Assembly (NCBI RefSeq): GCF_025245835.1
Contig: NZ_JAOBWS010000002.1
Coordinates: 1 to 64,000, forward strand
Source: Rheinheimera sp. 4Y26
Lineage (GTDB): Bacteria; Pseudomonadota; Gammaproteobacteria; Enterobacterales; Alteromonadaceae
DNA: 64,000 nucleotides
Direction: 5' to 3'
In this document: in pieces, positions 1-8,611 of the stretch
Layout: every line of letters starts with the position of its first letter
Numbering within the stretch: the stretch's first letter is position 1
Made by a program: the position numbers and the translations under genes
Notes under the pieces: generated by a model
Database searches by the model: none
What the model was told of the DNA's origin: nothing
The model's input: the letters and a program-made list of their open reading frames with translations, nothing else

Positions 1-83
1 TGCTTCTGCTTCTGCTTCTGCTTCTGCTTCTGCTTCTGCTTCTGCTTCTGCTTCTGCTTCTGCTTCTGCTTCTGCTTCTGCTT
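1..83. repeat. TGCTTC hexanucleotide tandem repeat (13+ copies)
   Basis: Thirteen uninterrupted copies of TGCTTC plus a partial copy, starting at the first base of the window, so the array may continue to the left. A six-base unit keeps any reading frame, so copy-number change would lengthen or shorten a protein rather than switch it off. Read on the minus strand it encodes alternating Glu-Ala; read on the plus strand in frame 2 it encodes alternating Ala-Ser. Confidence 0.95.
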
Positions 84-174
84 TGCAGGCATCACTAAAA
101 CCTGGCAACAGTGCCGGTTCTGCCAGGGGGATGGGCGGCACTTTACTGCAAACCAAAATAAAACTCAAACGCAT
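1..174 (-). CDS. Partial ORF with a Glu-Ala repeat, running off the left edge
   Basis: From an ATG at 174 on the minus strand there is an open frame of 58 codons to the window edge. It begins with a short hydrophobic start (MRLSFILVC), passes a Pro/Leu-rich stretch and enters a (Glu-Ala)n tract made by the hexanucleotide repeat. It is open to the edge and starts with a plausible but weak leader. No family can be named. The alternative is plus-strand frame 2 (Ala-Ser repeat, stop at 176-178), which would be the 3' end of a gene lying to the left. Neither is proven and the array may be noncoding. Confidence 0.3.
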   Translation of the reverse strand, partial: MRLSFILVCSKVPPIPLAEPALLPGFSDACKAEAEAEAEAEAEAEAEAEAEAEAEAEA

Positions 175-286
175 ATGAGAGTAATTAGCGTTTATATACC
201 TTTGATGGGTAATTATATTGTGTTATTTATCAATGCATTAGGTTTATGAAGAAAAAAATTGGTTCATTTTTGCTAAAAACGCATGT

Positions 287-305
287 GATAATAATTCTTA
301 TTTGC
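287..305. promoter_or_regulatory. Candidate Fur box upstream of siderophore receptor
   Basis: Nineteen bases starting GATAATAAT and ending ATTTGC match the 19-bp Fur consensus (GATAATGATAATCATTATC) at about 13 positions by eye. The site lies 20 bases before the ATG of a siderophore-type receptor, where iron repression would be expected. Confidence 0.45.
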
Positions 306-325
306 AGCATATTGAGAGTTAAAAA

Positions 326-2509
326 ATGTCCAGACTAAACCAGGTTCCCTCGTTGTTTTTATTGTCACCTTTGTTATTAAGCGGCCTGGCCGCGGCGGAA
401 AATGCTGTAGACAACGTTGTGATGAACAGCAGTGTGATGGACAACAGCGCTGTTGAGCGTATTGAAGTGACCGGAAGAGCGCTGAATCAGGGTTATCTGG
501 TGGATGAAAACAGCAGTGCCACCAAACTGGATTTAACGGTAAAAGAAACACCACAGGCCATCAGCATTATCAGTACTGAGCAGCTGACCGACTTTGCCTT
601 GTCCAATATCAATCTGGCGCTGGATCAGGCAACAGGTGTGCAGGTTGAGCGGATAGAAACCGATCGCACTTATTACAAAGCCCGTGGTTTTGACATTACG
701 AACTTTCAGGTCGACGGCTTAGGTTTGCCTTTTACCGGTGGTGGTATTGAAGGTGATTTAGACACCGCCATTTATCAGCAGGTGGAAGTGGTGCGCGGCG
801 CCAACGGCTTAATGTCGGGCGTCGGTAATCCGTCGGCAACGGTAAACATGGTGCGCAAAAGACCAGGCCGTGAATTTGCCGCAAAAACACAATTCAGTTA
901 TGGCTCCTGGCAAGACCAGCGGCTGGACGCTGATGTGCAGGGTGAATTAGGCGAAGGTTTAGCAGCCCGCGCTGTGGCGGTGAAGCAGGATAAAAACTCT
1001 TATCTGGACCGTTATGCTCACGACAAAACTTTAGGTTATCTGGTGGTAGACGCAGAGCTTAGCGACAACAGCACTGTGGTGTTTGGCCATAGCGGTCAGC
1101 ACAGTGAAGGCAAAGGCGGCATGTGGGGTGCATTAAATCTGTTTTATGGCAATGGCGAAGCTATTGAATACAGCCGTTCTGCCAGCACTTCGGCTGACTG
1201 GTCTTACTGGCAGGTGAAAGATCACCGCTCTTTTGTCGAGCTGCAGCACAAACTGAACGACAACTGGGCGTTAACCGCCAGCTATCAGCTGATGCAAATC
1301 GACCAGCAGGGTGATTTGTTTTATGTGTATGTGAGTGGCGCCAATGGCATAGACCCTGTCACCGGCCTTGGCACCACAGGTTATGGCAGTTTTTACGGCA
1401 AAGAAGAGCAAACCCAGCTGGCTGATTTGTACCTGCAAGGCAAATTTGATCTGGCAGGCCGGCAGCATGAGCTGGTGGCTGGTTTGAATATCAGCGACCG
1501 GGATTACACTGATATTTCTTTATATGACTTCAGCACTGGCGCGGGTTTTCCGGCTATGCCAGCCCCGGCAGTCTGGAATGGCAACACAGCCAAACCTGTG
1601 TTTAAAGATGGCCAAAGTGGCAGTGACGTCAATGCCAAACAACAGTCGGCATACAGTGCTGTGCGCTGGGATTTGGCTGACAGCCTGAAACTTATTACAG
1701 GAGCCCGTTGGATCAAAGCCGAAGTGGCAGGTTTATCTTATGGCGTGGATCAAAGCACTGAAGATAAAAAAGCCGTGCCTTATGTCGGCGCTGTGTATGA
1801 CTTAACCAGCGATATCAGCCTGTACAGCAGCCATACCGCTATTTTCCTGCCGCAAAACGAACGGGATGCCAACCGGCAGTTGCTAAAGCCGGTGCAGGGC
1901 AAAACGATGGAGTTTGGCGTGAAAGCAGATTTATTTGCCGATAAAGCGTTGTTATCGCTGGCGGTGTTTGACATTCAGCAACAAAACATGGCGGTGTTTG
2001 ACAAAGATATCGTCGATCCTGTGGCCGGTTTATTTAAAGCTTATAAAACCGCTGAAGAAATTAGCAGCAGCGGTGTGGAGCTGGAACTGGCTGGTGCAGT
2101 GACCGAACAATTGCAGTTGTCAGCGTCGCTGGTGCAGCTGAATATTGACGGTGACAAACTGGTGGAAGCTTATACACCTAAGCGCACGATGAAACTTTCT
2201 GCTGTGTATCAGCTGCCACAACTGCCCGGTTTAACTGTTGGGGTGAACTACCGCTGGCAGGATGATATTTCGCGGGTGCAGGGCAAAGTTGCCGCCATTT
2301 ATGCCAATGCCGGTCAGGATATTGTCACCCGGCAGGACGCTTATGGTTTGCTTGGCTTGATGGCCAGTTATGACGTCAACAGCCAGTGGCAAATTCAGCT
2401 GAATGCCGACAACCTGACTGATGAAAAGTACCTGAACAGCCTGTATTGGGCTCAGGCTTATTACGGTGCGCCCGCCAACTATAGATTAGGCGTAAGTTAC
2501 CAGTTCTGA
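326..2509 (+). CDS. TonB-dependent siderophore receptor (FhuE/FpvA-like)
   Basis: Outer-membrane receptor for TonB-driven uptake of a ferric siderophore. The 727-residue protein has a signal peptide (about 1-24, ending LAAAEN), a TonB-box-like ERIEVTG at 44-50, a plug domain with the family-typical VKETPQAISIISTEQL at about 70-85, a long beta-barrel, and a C-terminal YQF with terminal Phe as needed for barrel assembly. The plug motif and the RGFDITNFQVDG segment are typical of hydroxamate/pyoverdine-type receptors, but the ligand cannot be told from sequence. A candidate Fur box lies just upstream. No siderophore biosynthesis or ABC permease genes are nearby, so it is probably used for scavenging. 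Confidence 0.88.
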   Translation: MSRLNQVPSLFLLSPLLLSGLAAAENAVDNVVMNSSVMDNSAVERIEVTGRALNQGYLVDENSSATKLDLTVKETPQAISIISTEQLTDFALSNINLALDQATGVQVERIETDRTYYKARGFDITNFQVDGLGLPFTGGGIEGDLDTAIYQQVEVVRGANGLMSGVGNPSATVNMVRKRPGREFAAKTQFSYGSWQDQRLDADVQGELGEGLAARAVAVKQDKNSYLDRYAHDKTLGYLVVDAELSDNSTVVFGHSGQHSEGKGGMWGALNLFYGNGEAIEYSRSASTSADWSYWQVKDHRSFVELQHKLNDNWALTASYQLMQIDQQGDLFYVYVSGANGIDPVTGLGTTGYGSFYGKEEQTQLADLYLQGKFDLAGRQHELVAGLNISDRDYTDISLYDFSTGAGFPAMPAPAVWNGNTAKPVFKDGQSGSDVNAKQQSAYSAVRWDLADSLKLITGARWIKAEVAGLSYGVDQSTEDKKAVPYVGAVYDLTSDISLYSSHTAIFLPQNERDANRQLLKPVQGKTMEFGVKADLFADKALLSLAVFDIQQQNMAVFDKDIVDPVAGLFKAYKTAEEISSSGVELELAGAVTEQLQLSASLVQLNIDGDKLVEAYTPKRTMKLSAVYQLPQLPGLTVGVNYRWQDDISRVQGKVAAIYANAGQDIVTRQDAYGLLGLMASYDVNSQWQIQLNADNLTDEKYLNSLYWAQAYYGAPANYRLGVSYQF

Positions 2510-2885
2510 TATTGCTGTTTTATCACAGCGACCCCGGCAGCGAGTGGCTGGGGTCGCATTCTCTGACTGCGTTATTTTTCGGCAGCTGTTATAAATTCAC
2601 AGCAAATTGTGGCAGCTTTTGCCAAAGTTCGTTGTTTGTTTTGGTGCTTATCGGCAAAAAATGGGCTCTGACCCGCCAAAACTACAGGCCAGCTTTGCCG
2701 ACGCCAATATCTATGCTAGATTGCGGGCAAACGAGAAAAATAGTTCTTGGGTTTCCCTGGCAATACGGCCGCGAATAAACTGCTGTTACCATCACTTCAT
2801 TGTTGTTTTTGAGGTAGGTTCTTAAGTTTTCCTGTTGTACTTGCCGGAAATCTGCATCAACCAATCAGTTCCTGGGGATATTCTG
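2510..2885. other. Intergenic region between receptor and DUF819 gene
   Basis: Apart from the hairpin at 2528-2557 I see no conserved gene here. The open frames present (up to 88 codons) have no recognisable domain and no convincing ribosome site. The DUF819 promoter must lie in the right-hand part, but I cannot pick a -35/-10 pair with confidence. Confidence 0.5.
2528..2557 (+). terminator. Hairpin after the siderophore receptor
   Basis: Eight-base arms GCGACCCC and GGGGTCGC flank a 14-base loop 19 bases after the stop codon. The tail is only weakly T-rich, so this may be a weak or Rho-assisted terminator. Confidence 0.4.
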
Positions 2886-4136
2886 ATGTCAGAATCAACC
2901 GCTTTAATTACCAACGATGCCGTGGTGCTGGGGTTACTCGCCCTGATCCTCGGTTTTGTGTTTCATACCAGTCACAGCAGCCATCCGGGCTGGCAGAAGT
3001 TTTATCGTTATGTGCCTTCCATTCTGCTGTGTTATTTCATTCCGGCGTTATTTAACAGCTTTGGCATTATTGATGGCGAAAAGTCTGAGCTGTACAAAAT
3101 GGCGTCGCGTTATTTATTGCCGGTTTGTTTGGTGTTATTAACTTTAAGCATTGATTTTAAAGCCATTCTTGGCCTTGGCCCTAAGGCATTGATCCTGTTT
3201 TTAACAGGTACAGCCGGTGTGGTGATTGGCGCTCCTATTGCACTCTTTACTGTGGGTCAGTTTTTCCCGGAACAACTGGGTGGTGAAGGTGCCAATGCTG
3301 CCTGGCGTGGTATGTCGACTGTTGCCGGCAGTTGGATTGGTGGTAGCGCCAACCAGGCCGCAATGAAAGAAGTGTTTGGCGTGGGTGGCGATATTTTTTC
3401 AGTGATGATCACAGTTGACGTGCTGGTGGCCAATATCTGGACAGCTGTGTTGTTATGGATGGCGGCCAATGCTGCGCGGCTGGATAAAGCCAATGGTGCA
3501 GATACCTCAGGTATTGAAGTTCTCAAAGCAAAAATTGAAAAGTATCAGGCGGAAAACTCCAAAAACCCAACCACCAGCGATTTAATGCGTTTGGTGGCCA
3601 TAGGTTTTGGTGCTGCCGGTTTGTCCCATTTATTAGCCAACTGGATTGCGCCCTGGATTGAAACCCATGCACCAGAACTTGCCATGTACAGTTTAACCAG
3701 CAGCTTTTTCTGGTTGGTGGTGATCGCCACTACTATCGGCTTATTGTTATCGATGACCAAAGCTCGTGAAATGGAAGCGGTTGGTGCTTCTAAAGTGGGT
3801 TCGGTGTTTATTTATATTCTGGTGGCCACCATTGGTATGCATATGGATGTGACCGCAGTGATGGATTATCCGGTGATGTTCCTGGTGGGTATTGTCTGGA
3901 TCAGCATCCACGCCGGTTTGTTATTGCTGGTAACCCGGTTAATTAAAGCGCCGGTATTTTTTATGGCAGTGGGCAGTCAGGCCAATATTGGCGGTGCCGC
4001 TTCGGCGCCTGTGGTGGCGTCGGCTTTTCACCCGTCTTTAGCACCTGTGGGTGTATTGCTGGCGGTATTAGGTTATGCGCTGGGTACTTATGGTGCTTAT
4101 ATTGCGGCCATGATGATGCAGGCAGTTTCGCCTTAA
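2886..4136 (+). CDS. DUF819 family integral membrane protein (YjcL-like)
   Basis: A polytopic inner-membrane protein of 416 residues with about ten hydrophobic segments. The motif GMSTVAGSWIGGSANQAAMK (about residues 140-160) is characteristic of the DUF819/YjcL family. Transport of a small substrate is suspected for the family, but no function is established. The ATG at 2886 is preferred over an in-frame TTG at 2835 because a CTGGGGA ribosome site stands eight bases before it and the protein then begins just ahead of the first membrane helix. It has its own terminator and stands between an iron receptor and the convergent nagR gene, so context does not fix its substrate. Confidence 0.8.
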   Translation: MSESTALITNDAVVLGLLALILGFVFHTSHSSHPGWQKFYRYVPSILLCYFIPALFNSFGIIDGEKSELYKMASRYLLPVCLVLLTLSIDFKAILGLGPKALILFLTGTAGVVIGAPIALFTVGQFFPEQLGGEGANAAWRGMSTVAGSWIGGSANQAAMKEVFGVGGDIFSVMITVDVLVANIWTAVLLWMAANAARLDKANGADTSGIEVLKAKIEKYQAENSKNPTTSDLMRLVAIGFGAAGLSHLLANWIAPWIETHAPELAMYSLTSSFFWLVVIATTIGLLLSMTKAREMEAVGASKVGSVFIYILVATIGMHMDVTAVMDYPVMFLVGIVWISIHAGLLLLVTRLIKAPVFFMAVGSQANIGGAASAPVVASAFHPSLAPVGVLLAVLGYALGTYGAYIAAMMMQAVSP

Positions 4137-4160
4137 CCCGGCTATTGCCGAGCTGAATAA

Positions 4161-4192
4161 AAAAGCCCTGAGCAGTGCTCAGGGCTTTTTTT
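4161..4192. terminator. Rho-independent terminator after DUF819 gene
   Basis: AAAAGCCCTGAGCA and its complement form a long GC-rich stem followed by a run of T. The A-rich left side means it could also serve the convergent nagR gene. Confidence 0.9.
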
Positions 4193-4280
4193 ATTGTCAA
4201 TTTAAAACCACAACTTATGGCGGTGGTTTTTTAGCTGCAGCTTGTCGCGTCATACGGCAAAGCTCATTGCAGGCAGCGGC

Positions 4281-5309
4281 TCAGGCCGGGCAAGCGGCAG
4301 TGGATTCGCGCACCAGCAGCTCCGGAATAAACACCGGTTGTTCGGCAGAAATACCCTGTTGCTGGCCCGGACGGCTTCGGCGGAACAAGAGTTCTGCCGC
4401 CTGCATAGCGATGGTGCTGTTGGGCTGATGCGCTGTGGTCAGTGGTGGCCAGGTTTGGCGCGAGAAAGGGCTGTTTTCAAATCCCACAATAGAGAGTTGC
4501 TGCGGAATTTCTACCTGCGATAAACGCGCACTAAATAAAGCACCGGCGGCAATTTCGTCGTTACAGGCAAAAATGGCGGTGGGTTTATGCACCAGCTCCA
4601 GTAAATATTTGGCACCTTTTACCCCGGATTCAAAGGAATAACTGCCCGGCACTATATATTTCGGGTTGGGGGTGATGCCCCTTTTGGTTAAAGCGGCTTT
4701 AAAACCGGCCAGACGTTCACCGCTGGAGCTGTGCTCTTCATCACCACATAAAAATGCAATGTCGGTATGGCCCAGTTCCAGCAAATGATTGGTAATTTTA
4801 AAAGCGGCGGTAAAGTCGTCCACCAGCACACAGTTGGTCAGCTTGGGCGATGGGGTGGAGCCGGAAATAATCCTCACAAAATCAACGCCAATCCGCTCCA
4901 GCGCTTCGGCAATTTCCGGCATTTCAGAAAAGGGTGGGGTTAACACTAAACCCGCCAGCCGGGCGTGCTGCACTAAATCTATCACTTCCTGCACTATCTG
5001 CGCCGACTTGGCGTTGGTGGGGTGAATTAGCAACTCGTAACCGTGTTTACGGCAGGCTTCCAACAAACCTCTTTGCATATCAATGACATAATAAGCGTTT
5101 GGGTTGTCGTAGATATAACCGATGCTATAAGAGCGGGTGCCGGCCAGATTGCGGGCAGCCGCATTGGGCTGATAGTTCAGCTCGCTGATAGCCGCTGACA
5201 CTTTCTCCTGGGTGGCCTTTTTGACCGAAGGCTCGTTATTCATCACCCTGGACACTGTTTTAATCGAAACGCCGGCCAGCCTGGCAACGTCATTAATAGT
5301 TACTTTCAT
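4281..5309 (-). CDS. nagR: LacI-family transcriptional regulator, probable NagR
   Basis: A 342-residue LacI-family repressor. The N-terminal helix-turn-helix (about 4-24, TINDVARLAGVSIKTVSRVM) and hinge region are followed by a periplasmic-binding-protein-like effector domain ending near residue 335. It is transcribed divergently from a large TonB receptor. Three copies of a LacI-type palindrome occur in the window (5701, 9732, 15149), all at amino-sugar genes, which makes this the likely repressor of the chitin/GlcNAc regulon. LacI-type NagR is established for Shewanella and relatives, where a GlcNAc catabolite acts as inducer. The family call is secure; the name rests on context. Confidence 0.82.
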   Translation of the reverse strand: MKVTINDVARLAGVSIKTVSRVMNNEPSVKKATQEKVSAAISELNYQPNAAARNLAGTRSYSIGYIYDNPNAYYVIDMQRGLLEACRKHGYELLIHPTNAKSAQIVQEVIDLVQHARLAGLVLTPPFSEMPEIAEALERIGVDFVRIISGSTPSPKLTNCVLVDDFTAAFKITNHLLELGHTDIAFLCGDEEHSSSGERLAGFKAALTKRGITPNPKYIVPGSYSFESGVKGAKYLLELVHKPTAIFACNDEIAAGALFSARLSQVEIPQQLSIVGFENSPFSRQTWPPLTTAHQPNSTIAMQAAELLFRRSRPGQQQGISAEQPVFIPELLVRESTAACPA

Positions 5310-5664
5310 CGCTTTACCCTAAGCAGAATTTCTGGTCTGGTCCCGTGTAATTGGCTGAATATAAAGTTGTTATCAGAGCCCGGGGCCAGGAATTTGGTTA
5401 TAAATGACAGCGGTGGTCAATTTGTAACTGAATTTGAGTAAATGGATACATCGTTTTTGTCTAAACGGCAATTGTTTATTTATCAAAAAATAACCAACCC
5501 AAAGCAGTCATAAACAAGCTTTGCTATTAATTGCTAATTTTACAATAACTTATATTTAATTGTTGGCGTTATGTAGAAATTTACCACGATGAAAGGCCGG
5601 CAAATTTATTTTCCGGCCAGGCCGGCGTTTACAAAAATGCGGCTAAAATTTCAGCGAAAGGGGT

Positions 5665-5693
5665 TTGCAAATCAAAATTTTTTTGTGTATGTT
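5665..5693 (+). promoter_or_regulatory. Sigma-70 promoter of the chitin/GlcNAc TonB receptor
   Basis: A -35 TTGCAA (5665-5670) and a -10 TATGTT (5688-5693) are separated by exactly 17 bases. Transcription would start near 5700, inside the NagR operator. Confidence 0.55.
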
Positions 5694-5700
5694 GAATTTT

Positions 5701-5718
5701 AATGACAACGCTGTCATT
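5701..5718. promoter_or_regulatory. NagR operator 1
   Basis: AATGACAACGCTGTCATT: seven-base perfect arms AATGACA/TGTCATT around ACGC. It sits at the predicted start site, 57 bases before the receptor ATG, so bound repressor would block initiation. Confidence 0.8.
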
Positions 5719-5774
5719 GCAGGACAAAAAAATTCATCGCACAAGATCAAAAAAAACAGGAATGGGAGAAGCTC

Positions 5775-8471
5775 ATGTCGCACACTAAAATGAATAAATG
5801 TGCATTGGCAGTTAAGCTCGGTTTAGTGGTGGGAGCTGCGGCATTATCAATGCCAGCCCTGGCTCAGCAAGCCAACGCAAAACCAGCCGGTGCCAAAGAA
5901 CAACAAGTCGAAGTGATTGAAATTCGTGGTATCCGCGCTTCACAGCAAGCAAACTTAAATGCCAAACGTTTTAGTGACTCTATCGTTGATGTGGTAACGG
6001 CAGAAGATATTGGCAAATTCCCTGATAAAAACGTCGCTGAATCGCTGTCACGTATCACTGGTGTGGGTGTGAGCCGTGAATTTGGTGAAGGTGAAAAAAT
6101 TACTGTCCGCGGTGCCAGCTCTGCAACTAACCGTACTTTATTAAATGGTCAGACCGTTGCCACTGCTGACTGGTTTATTCTGGACAATCCGGGCCGCAGC
6201 TTTAACTACACCATGCTGCCATCAGCGCTGGTACGCGATCTGGAAGTTTACAAATCACCGGAAGCCCGTATTGATGAAGGTTCTATCGGTGGTACCGTGA
6301 TCCTGAAAACCCGCCGTCCGCTCGATATGGATGCCAACAGCCTGAACCTGTCAATTGAAGGTCAATACTCTGATTTATCAGACAAAACTGATCCGCAATT
6401 AGGTGCTATGTATTCCTGGAAAACCGACGACGAGCGTTATGGTGTGCTGGTTTCTGCGCTGAAACAGGACCGCAACCTGGTGCGTGAAGGTTTTGAAGTA
6501 TTGTCATGGCCGGTGGGCGCCGATGGTGTGTCTTACCCTGGTTTGATGGGCGTGCCACGTTTTGTGCAAAAACGTGAACGTGAAACCGGTTTTGTCTCTT
6601 TCCAGGCGCGGCCAACAGATGCGCTGGAAATGACACTGAATGTGCTGAAATCCAAAGTGGATGCCGACAACCACAACGCCAACTATCTGGTGTGGACCGG
6701 CAACGACGTGGTTGCTAATAAAGTGACTAACAAAGCTGTTGTCGACAATGCGCTGCTGGCTGGCAAAGTGGCGGCAGGCCAGATTGGTTACAACTTTATC
6801 AACCGGGTGGCATCCACTGAAACCCAATCTGTTGATCTGGACATCAACTATGATGCCGGCAACTTTAAAGTGCATGGTCAGCTTGGCCGCACCGACGCTG
6901 AAGGCGGCACTTTACGTGAAACCTCATGGGAATATATCAACACAGCTTCAGGCTACGATTTTGATTTAAGAGGTGGTAAGCCAACAGTCAATACTGCGGT
7001 CAGCGGCGCTGATGGCAGCAAGTTCAGCCCTGGCTGGATCTGGGGTGGTGAAAAACCAACCACAGATGAAGAAACCTATGCTCAGCTTGATTTTGAAATT
7101 CCGGTGGATGCCGGTGTGTTTAACAGCGTGAAAACCGGCGTGAAGTTGCGTCAGGCCGAGCGCACCCAGGACCGTATCGCCTACAGCTGGCATGGTCCTA
7201 ATACGTTAAAAGATCCGTCTAAAGCGCCGTCATGGCCTGTGTATCTGCAATACATTTTTGACCAGTGCTCTGATTTAACCAAATGTGGCCTGACTACAGG
7301 TACGGTGAATGTCGATGGTCTGGTGAATGGTTCCCTGGCCAATCAGGTACTGCATGATCGCAACAGAATGGAAGAAATTGCTTTTGTTGGCCTGAACGGT
7401 GTGCCAGCCGATTATGCCCGTTCACGGGTACTGGATGAAAACTGGGCAGTGGAAGAAGACATTACCGCACTGTATGTGCAGGGTGATTTTTCCGGTGAAG
7501 GATTCCGCGGCAACATCGGCGTTCGTTATGTCGACACAGCCCAGACTTCAGGTGGTTGGGAGCATAGCGGTACCGACTACTGGGGTTTCCACACTCTGGA
7601 TCGCGCCTGGTTAAAACCAACGCTGCTGAACTGGAAAGAAGTGGACAACGACTACAGCGAAGTGCTGCCAAGCATTAACGTGGCTTTTGATTTATCTGAA
7701 GACACTATTATGCGGGTAGGTGCTGCTCGGGTGATGGCTCGTCAGAACTGGAACGATGTTTCTTCATCCTCAAGCTACGGTTCACTGAATGTGTCTAACC
7801 CAACAGGTGTGGCCAACAACCCAATGTTAAAACCGCAGCTAGTGGATCAATTTGACCTGAGCTACGAGTGGTACTTCAACCCTTCATCTATTCTGGCTGC
7901 CACTTACTTCTTTAAAGATGTAAAGAGCTACCGTGGTTTCAGCACCTTTGTGGATGAGCGTTTCTGGGAGCAGGGCAATACCATGGTGGATGTAACTTTC
8001 ACCCGTCCTGACAATGGTCCTGGCGGCACCACCAGCGGTATGGAACTGAGTTATCAGCAAAGTTTTGGTCAGTTTGGTGTGATGGCCAACTACACCTACA
8101 CCGAAGCGGATCGGGATGAAACCAGAGATATCTTAAAACCGGGTTCAGGTCTGGTGGAAGGCACGTCCAAGCATATGGTGAACCTCAGCGGTTATTATGA
8201 AGATGACACTTACAGTGCCCGTCTGATGTATAACTTCCGCACCGATTGGTACAAAGGCCTGCACTGGAGTGGTTCTGAGATTTGGAACGACGATTACGGC
8301 CAGCTGGATGCCAGCTTTGGTTATAACCTGACTGAGTCTGTGACCTTAACGGCAGAAGCAGTGAACCTGACCAACGAAGAAGTGGTTGAGTTTAACACCG
8401 ACAAAAACCGTCTGTTCTCTTTGTATCAGAACGGCCGCCGTTATGTGTTAGGTGTGCGGATGGCATTCTGA
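5775..8471 (+). CDS. TonB-dependent receptor for chitooligosaccharides/GlcNAc
   Basis: Outer-membrane TonB-dependent transporter, 898 residues, of the large carbohydrate-type (Xanthomonas/Caulobacter) class. It has a signal peptide (cleavage after PALA near residue 30), a TonB-box-like VEVIEIRGIR (about 45-54), a plug with the class-typical DIGKFPDKNVAESLSRITGV, and ends RRYVLGVRMAF with a terminal Phe. The operator and promoter upstream place it under NagR, and the neighbouring GH20, NagK, NagA and NagP genes make chitin oligomers or GlcNAc the likely cargo. The class call is from sequence; the ligand is inferred from context. Confidence 0.87.
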   Translation: MSHTKMNKCALAVKLGLVVGAAALSMPALAQQANAKPAGAKEQQVEVIEIRGIRASQQANLNAKRFSDSIVDVVTAEDIGKFPDKNVAESLSRITGVGVSREFGEGEKITVRGASSATNRTLLNGQTVATADWFILDNPGRSFNYTMLPSALVRDLEVYKSPEARIDEGSIGGTVILKTRRPLDMDANSLNLSIEGQYSDLSDKTDPQLGAMYSWKTDDERYGVLVSALKQDRNLVREGFEVLSWPVGADGVSYPGLMGVPRFVQKRERETGFVSFQARPTDALEMTLNVLKSKVDADNHNANYLVWTGNDVVANKVTNKAVVDNALLAGKVAAGQIGYNFINRVASTETQSVDLDINYDAGNFKVHGQLGRTDAEGGTLRETSWEYINTASGYDFDLRGGKPTVNTAVSGADGSKFSPGWIWGGEKPTTDEETYAQLDFEIPVDAGVFNSVKTGVKLRQAERTQDRIAYSWHGPNTLKDPSKAPSWPVYLQYIFDQCSDLTKCGLTTGTVNVDGLVNGSLANQVLHDRNRMEEIAFVGLNGVPADYARSRVLDENWAVEEDITALYVQGDFSGEGFRGNIGVRYVDTAQTSGGWEHSGTDYWGFHTLDRAWLKPTLLNWKEVDNDYSEVLPSINVAFDLSEDTIMRVGAARVMARQNWNDVSSSSSYGSLNVSNPTGVANNPMLKPQLVDQFDLSYEWYFNPSSILAATYFFKDVKSYRGFSTFVDERFWEQGNTMVDVTFTRPDNGPGGTTSGMELSYQQSFGQFGVMANYTYTEADRDETRDILKPGSGLVEGTSKHMVNLSGYYEDDTYSARLMYNFRTDWYKGLHWSGSEIWNDDYGQLDASFGYNLTESVTLTAEAVNLTNEEVVEFNTDKNRLFSLYQNGRRYVLGVRMAF

Positions 8472-8496
8472 GCCATTTAAGCTAACCGCTTTATTT

Positions 8497-8533
8497 AAAA
8501 GAGCTTATGCTTCGGTATAAGCTCTTTTTTTAT
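8497..8533 (+). terminator. Terminator after the chitin receptor
   Basis: Twelve-base arms AAAAGAGCTTAT / ATAAGCTCTTTT around an eight-base loop, followed by more T. It separates the receptor from the cupin gene, which therefore needs its own promoter or readthrough. Confidence 0.92.
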
Positions 8534-8611
8534 CGGCTTTTTCCGCTCTGACATGCTTAAGTGGGTCATTGACTTTCATCAGGGCAGGACAAATAAAGGA
8601 TAAACACAACA

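Larger units (their letters stand above)
5310..5774. other. Divergent regulatory region nagR / chitin receptor
   Basis: 465 AT-rich bases with no gene. The right-hand 110 bases hold a promoter (5665-5693) and a NagR operator (5701-5718) for the receptor. I see nothing assignable in the left-hand part, where the nagR promoter must lie; no second operator is present there, so autoregulation is not evident. Confidence 0.6.

Noticed and set aside
2512-2825. 88- and 72-codon frames between the siderophore receptor and DUF819 gene
   Set aside because: They overlap each other in different frames, the first covers a hairpin, and neither has a domain or a ribosome site.
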